Both the position numbers and the translations under genes were made by a program. Below, piece by piece: positions 61,121 to 64,000 of a DNA stretch of 64,000 nt (its first letter is position 1; each line of letters opens with the position of its first letter). Under the pieces are notes generated by a model that saw nothing but the letters and a program-made list of their open reading frames with translations, ran no database searches and was not told the origin of the DNA. The DNA is from Psychroserpens ponticola (GTDB lineage Bacteria; Bacteroidota; Bacteroidia; Flavobacteriales; Flavobacteriaceae): NCBI RefSeq assembly GCF_023556315.2, contig NZ_CP116221.1, positions 2,119,001 to 2,183,000 on the forward strand, in the 5' to 3' direction.

Positions 61121-62302
61121 TTGAATCAAAGCATTTTACATACAGAAGTTCAATCCTATATAAACTCTCATCTTAATGATGATATTACAAAACTTCTATT
61201 AAAAGGAACACAAATAAATGGAGTTAACACCAAAGCGATAGTTGAGCAAATTGAAGCCAAACTAAAGTCTAAAATCAAATTACCAACTTGGTTTCAAACT
61301 GAAGGAATCTATTTCCCAAATAAACTAAATATTGAGCAAACATCTTCTGAAATCACAGCTAAATATAAATCTGAACTAATTTCTGGTAATAATATTATTG
61401 ACATCACTGGAGGTTTTGGAATAGATTGCCACTATTTTTCAAAACGGTTTTCCAAAGTAATTCATTGTGAAATAAACGAAGAACTCTCCCACATTGTAGC
61501 CAATAATTCAAAATTACTTCAATCAAATAATATAGAGTTTTTTTCAACAGATGGTATAGCCTTTTTAAAATGTAATGAGGAAATTTTTGATTGGATATAT
61601 ATTGATCCATCACGAAGACACAATCAAAAGGGAAAGGTTTTTTTCCTTGAAGACTGTTTACCAAACGTACCTTTGAATCTAGAATTCCTCTTTTCAAAAA
61701 CAGATCAGATTTTAGTTAAAACATCTCCTCTTTTAGATATTTCTATCGGATTAAAAGAATTGAAACATGTAGAATCCATTCATATTGTTTCTGTAAAAAA
61801 TGAAGTCAAAGAATTATTATGGGTACTAAAAAAAGATTATTCAGGTAGCATTAAAGTTTCAACAGTAGACATAACTAATCAAAAAACAGAAGCATTCGAT
61901 TTTTATTTAAATGAAGAACTTGATGCAAATCCTGTTTATAGCGAACCTCTTTCCTATTTATATGAACCAAACGTAGCAATTTACAAATCTGGCGCATTCA
62001 AACTTGTGTCAACAAAATTAAACATTAACAAACTACATAGTAATAGTCATCTTTATACATCAAATACACTCTTCGCATTTCCTGGAAGACGTTTTCAAAT
62101 AGACAAGGTCTTACCTTATCATAAACAACGTCTAAAAAAAGAGCATTTAAAAAAGGCAAATATCACTATTAGAAACTTTCCTGAAACGGTTCAGAATATT
62201 CGAAAAAAACTAGATATAAAAGAAGGTGGTAATAATTACCTCTTCTTTACAACAAACGTATTGAACGAAAAAATAGTTTTAATCTGTTCTAAAGTTGAAT
62301 AG
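61121..62302 (+). CDS. Class I SAM methyltransferase, THUMP-like C-terminal domain
   Basis: A 393-residue cytoplasmic protein. After a helical N-terminal region (1-75) it has the SAM-binding strand 'GNNIIDITGGFGIDCHYFSKRF', the acidic motif 'VIHCEINEELS', and the catalytic-type 'WIYIDPSRRHNQKGKVFFLEDCLPNVP'. The last 75 residues match the THUMP-like domain of predicted RNA methyltransferases ('FPGRRFQIDKVLPYHKQRLKK'). Start is TTG 61121, 5 bases after the AI-2E gene stop. Target RNA unknown. Its end overlaps the convergent lipoprotein gene by 14 bases. Confidence 0.85.
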   Translation: MNQSILHTEVQSYINSHLNDDITKLLLKGTQINGVNTKAIVEQIEAKLKSKIKLPTWFQTEGIYFPNKLNIEQTSSEITAKYKSELISGNNIIDITGGFGIDCHYFSKRFSKVIHCEINEELSHIVANNSKLLQSNNIEFFSTDGIAFLKCNEEIFDWIYIDPSRRHNQKGKVFFLEDCLPNVPLNLEFLFSKTDQILVKTSPLLDISIGLKELKHVESIHIVSVKNEVKELLWVLKKDYSGSIKVSTVDITNQKTEAFDFYLNEELDANPVYSEPLSYLYEPNVAIYKSGAFKLVSTKLNINKLHSNSHLYTSNTLFAFPGRRFQIDKVLPYHKQRLKKEHLKKANITIRNFPETVQNIRKKLDIKEGGNNYLFFTTNVLNEKIVLICSKVE

Positions 62303-62714
62303 GATCGTCAGTATTTAATTGATTGTTTACATCAATTTCAACTTCATAAATCATACAGTTTTCCATATCAATTTTTATTTCTTTTGAAAATATTTCAGTA
62401 CTAACAATAAAAGTAGTTACACCATCAGGAAATGTTAAAACGGAAGAAACATCACCAGCAGCAACTCCATAAGCATGAGTTATTAAAAGTCCAAATTGAT
62501 CTAACACCTCAAAATCAACTGGCAATAAACTATTATTAGTTAATACTGCTTGAGGATCTTGACTAGAACATTGAACCTCTGGAGCTACAAAACTAGCTAG
62601 GTCTTCTTGAGTTGTTAAAGATTCTTCTTGGGTGGTTTCAGCTGATTCAACAGAACAACTATAACATGAAATCATAACAACTGCACAAGCAGTTGCTCTT
62701 AGTAGGTTTTTCAT
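62289..62714 (-). CDS. Small exported, possibly lipid-anchored, protein
   Basis: A 141-residue protein with a signal sequence (MKNLLRATACAVVMISCYSC) whose lipobox-like 'ISCYSC' is weak. The mature part starts with a Gln/Glu/Thr-rich linker and then a small beta domain containing paired cysteines (VQCSSQ and ENCMIY) and aromatic strands. No family recognised. Upstream on the same strand are a perfect promoter box and a distinctive direct-repeat element shared with the adhesin array, suggesting common control. Confidence 0.7.
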   Translation of the reverse strand: MKNLLRATACAVVMISCYSCSVESAETTQEESLTTQEDLASFVAPEVQCSSQDPQAVLTNNSLLPVDFEVLDQFGLLITHAYGVAAGDVSSVLTFPDGVTTFIVSTEIFSKEIKIDMENCMIYEVEIDVNNQLNTDDPIQL

Positions 62715-62743
62715 CGGTTTGGGGTTTAATGAAAATTATTCTA

Positions 62744-62751
62744 CAAATGTA
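62744..62751 (-). promoter_or_regulatory. TAnnTTTG promoter box (minus strand)
   Basis: CAAATGTA on the plus strand is TACATTTG on the minus strand, a perfect -7 box 30 bases upstream of the 62714 start codon. CAAA at 62765-62768 may be the -33 element, though the 13-base spacing is short. Confidence 0.5.
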
Positions 62752-62804
62752 GCTGAAATAAAATCAAAACCACATCATTTTACCGCCAAAATGTTTGATA
62801 TTTT

Positions 62805-62843
62805 CGACGAAATACACAATTTCAATTCAATTATCGACGAAAT
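62805..62843 (-). promoter_or_regulatory. Direct-repeat operator upstream of the 62714 gene
   Basis: On the minus strand TGCATTTCGTCG and TGTATTTCGTCG occur exactly 30 bp apart (cores at 62843-62835 and 62813-62805), about three helical turns, between the tRNA genes and the promoter box at 62744. The same TGYATTTCGTCG cores occur 20 bp apart before the first adhesin paralogue at 14682. Confidence 0.55.
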
Positions 62844-62866
62844 GCAACTATAAATCGACTAAAAAC

Positions 62867-62899
62867 AAAAAAGACCTAACATTTCTGTTAAGTCTTTTT
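62867..62899 (-). terminator. Terminator of the tRNA operon
   Basis: On the minus strand AAAAAGACTTAAC pairs with GTTAGGTCTTTTT across a six-base loop (one U-G wobble) and ends in a T-run. It lies immediately downstream of tRNA-Arg. Confidence 0.8.
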
Positions 62900-62900
62900 G

Positions 62901-62974
62901 TGAGCCCTGAAGGATTCGAACCTTCGACCGCCTCCTTAGAAGGGAGGTGCTCTATCCAGCTGAGCTAAGAGCCC
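62901..62974 (-). tRNA. tRNA-Arg (TCT)
   Basis: The minus strand reads GGGCTCTTAGCTCAGCTGGA, then an anticodon stem CCTCC/GGAGG with loop CTTCTAA (anticodon TCT), then GGTTCGAATCC in the T arm and a 3' acceptor AGGGCTC plus discriminator A. The 74 bases fold as a full cloverleaf. No 3' CCA is encoded. It reads AGA/AGG-type arginine codons. Confidence 0.95.
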
Positions 62975-63024
62975 TTACTCATAAATTTCAAAATAAAAAA
63001 ATTTTGAATACTGCAAAAAATTAG

Positions 63025-63099
63025 TCGGAGTGGCAGGATTCGAACCTGCGACCTCCGCGTCCCAAACGCGGCGCGATAACCGGGCTACGCTACACTCCG
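63025..63099 (-). tRNA. tRNA-Pro (TGG)
   Basis: The minus strand begins CGGAGTG and ends CACTCCG plus A, a complete acceptor stem. The anticodon stem is CCGCG/CGCGG with loop TTTGGGA (anticodon TGG), and the T arm has GGTTCGAATCC. It carries a G-rich D arm, as usual for tRNA-Pro. Coordinates assume that no CCA is encoded. Confidence 0.95.
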
Positions 63100-63136
63100 A
63101 AGGCTATCTAATTAATAAAATTTCAAATGAAATTAG

Positions 63137-63225
63137 CGGAGAGACAGGGATTCGAACCCTGGGTACCTATTTCTAGGTACGACGATTTAGCAAACCGCTC
63201 CTTTCGGCCACTCAGGCACCTCTCC
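63137..63225 (-). tRNA. tRNA-Ser (GCT)
   Basis: The minus strand reads GGAGAGGTGCCTGAGTGG with anticodon loop TTTGCTAA (anticodon GCT), a long variable arm (GTACCTAGAAATAGGTAC is a perfect stem) and the T arm GGTTCGAATCC, ending TCTCTCC plus G. The long variable arm is diagnostic of serine tRNA. It should decode AGC/AGU codons. Confidence 0.95.
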
Positions 63226-63259
63226 AATTGTATATGAACTTAGCAATAAATTGCGGATG

Positions 63260-63290
63260 CAAATGTAACTTATCATTACAAAGAACGCAA
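63260..63290 (-). promoter_or_regulatory. Promoter of the tRNA operon
   Basis: On the minus strand TTG (63290-63288), 20 bases, then TACATTTG (63267-63260) match the Bacteroidota -33/-7 consensus. It is 34 bases upstream of tRNA-Ser, and the three tRNAs would be transcribed as one unit. Confidence 0.65.
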
Positions 63291-63317
63291 CTATTTTTTT
63301 AAATTTTTTATGAAAAT

Positions 63318-64000
63318 TTATTCTGGGTATTCTATTCTAAGATGGAATATGTTGGCTAACTTCGTTTTAAGGACTTTCTTAATAGATTGTATTTCTTTAA
63401 ATGTAATATTTGCATTCAAGAATTGCCCATCATCCATTTGCTTTGCTATTATAGATTCAACAAACTTATCAATTTTAGAAGAAGACGGTTCCTTTAAACT
63501 TTTTGAAGCTGCTTCAACACTGTCACACATCATTAAAATTGCAGTTTCCTTACTATATGGTTTAGGACCAGGATATCTAAAATCATCTTCACTGGTATTT
63601 TCATTAAGTGCTTTCTCTTTCATATAAAAGTAATATACCATACTTGTTCCATGATGGGTTCTAATAAAATCGATAACACGATCTGGTAAATTATTTTTCT
63701 TAGCGATCTCAATTCCATCTATAACATGGTCAATAATAATTTTTGAACTTTCCTTTGAAGACAACTCATCATGAGGGTTGATTCCAGTAGCTTGGTTTTC
63801 TGTAAAATAGGTAGGAGATTTCATTTTACCAATATCATGATATAAAGCTCCTACTCTAACCAACATTGCATTAGCACCAATTTCATTTGCAGAGGCTTCA
63901 GCTAAATTTGCAACATTTAAAGAATGGTGAAAAGTCCCAGGCGCTTTATTTGACAACTCCTTTAAAAGCTTAGTATTTGTATCTGAAAGCTCTAAAAGTG
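63318..64000 (-). CDS. HDIG-domain phosphohydrolase, C-terminal part (truncated by window)
   Basis: The frame runs off the right edge, so about 227 C-terminal residues are seen. They begin 'LELSDTNTKLLKELSNKAPGTFHHSLNVANLAEASANEIGANAMLVRVGALYHDIGKM', with the HD metal-binding residues His-His and His-Asp, then 'HVIDGIEIAKKNNLPDRVIDFIRTHHGTSMVYYFY' and 'CDSVEAASKSL'. This matches the HD domain of PgpH/7TMR-HD proteins, which in other bacteria hydrolyse c-di-AMP. Membrane segments would be upstream, outside the window. No ATG start is expected at 63956. Confidence 0.85.
   Translation of the reverse strand, partial: LLELSDTNTKLLKELSNKAPGTFHHSLNVANLAEASANEIGANAMLVRVGALYHDIGKMKSPTYFTENQATGINPHDELSSKESSKIIIDHVIDGIEIAKKNNLPDRVIDFIRTHHGTSMVYYFYMKEKALNENTSEDDFRYPGPKPYSKETAILMMCDSVEAASKSLKEPSSSKIDKFVESIIAKQMDDGQFLNANITFKEIQSIKKVLKTKLANIFHLRIEYPE

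Noticed and set aside
63318-63956. Complete small HD protein starting at TTG 63956
   Set aside because: The frame is open to the window edge and the upstream residues match the family, so the gene is truncated by the window.

Overview
The window is chromosomal DNA of a member of the Flavobacteriaceae (Bacteroidota). It is AT-rich. Several large secreted proteins end in type IX secretion system (T9SS) type B C-terminal domains. Typical lineage families are present (DUF4834, DUF3667, DUF4159, BatA-like, COX15-type CtaA, YfhO). Many genes are preceded by the Bacteroidota promoter box TAnnTTTG. No insertion sequence, prophage or CRISPR array was seen.

Layout. 1-9 kb: two GNAT acetyltransferases (one cut by the window edge), an ATP-grasp protein, a minus-strand group (lipocalin-like lipoprotein, glycosyltransferase, haem-binding protein), haem A synthase, a PRiA4-ORF3-like protein and a two-gene ABC transporter. 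9-34.6 kb: six consecutive plus-strand genes for T9SS type B surface proteins, sharing about 49 copies of a roughly 90-residue repeat that starts with a Cys-Asp-rich calcium-loop-like motif. Three are tandem paralogues with choice-of-anchor-L N-termini. They differ mainly by holding one, two or three copies of a 280-residue three-repeat cassette (11, 14 and 17 repeats). 34.6-47.8 kb: housekeeping genes, including a BatA-like protein, an apparently inactive dihydroorotase homologue, esterase, MBL hydrolase, peroxiredoxin, an endonuclease III lacking its iron-sulfur cysteines, an ECF-like sigma factor and UvrA. 47.9-50.8 kb: two homologous secreted proteins of unknown function, each behind a sigma-54-type -24/-12 promoter, flanking a frameshifted HD-domain pseudogene. 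50.8-56.4 kb: a minus-strand group for surface polysaccharide or membrane functions (flippase, glycosyltransferase, YfhO, DUF4834). 56.4-62.7 kb: an outer-membrane protein with a poly-lysine tail, GNAT, DUF4159, TrmH-type methyltransferase, AI-2E family transporter, a methyltransferase and a small exported protein. 62.9-63.2 kb: tRNA-Arg, tRNA-Pro and tRNA-Ser on the minus strand. The window ends inside an HDIG-domain phosphohydrolase.

The most unusual content is the adhesin-like array with its stepwise cassette expansion and duplicated promoter regions, the sigma-54-linked protein pair, and a helically phased direct-repeat motif shared by the adhesin cluster and the small exported protein at 62.3 kb. 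All functional statements come from reading motifs and remembered family features; no database search was run.
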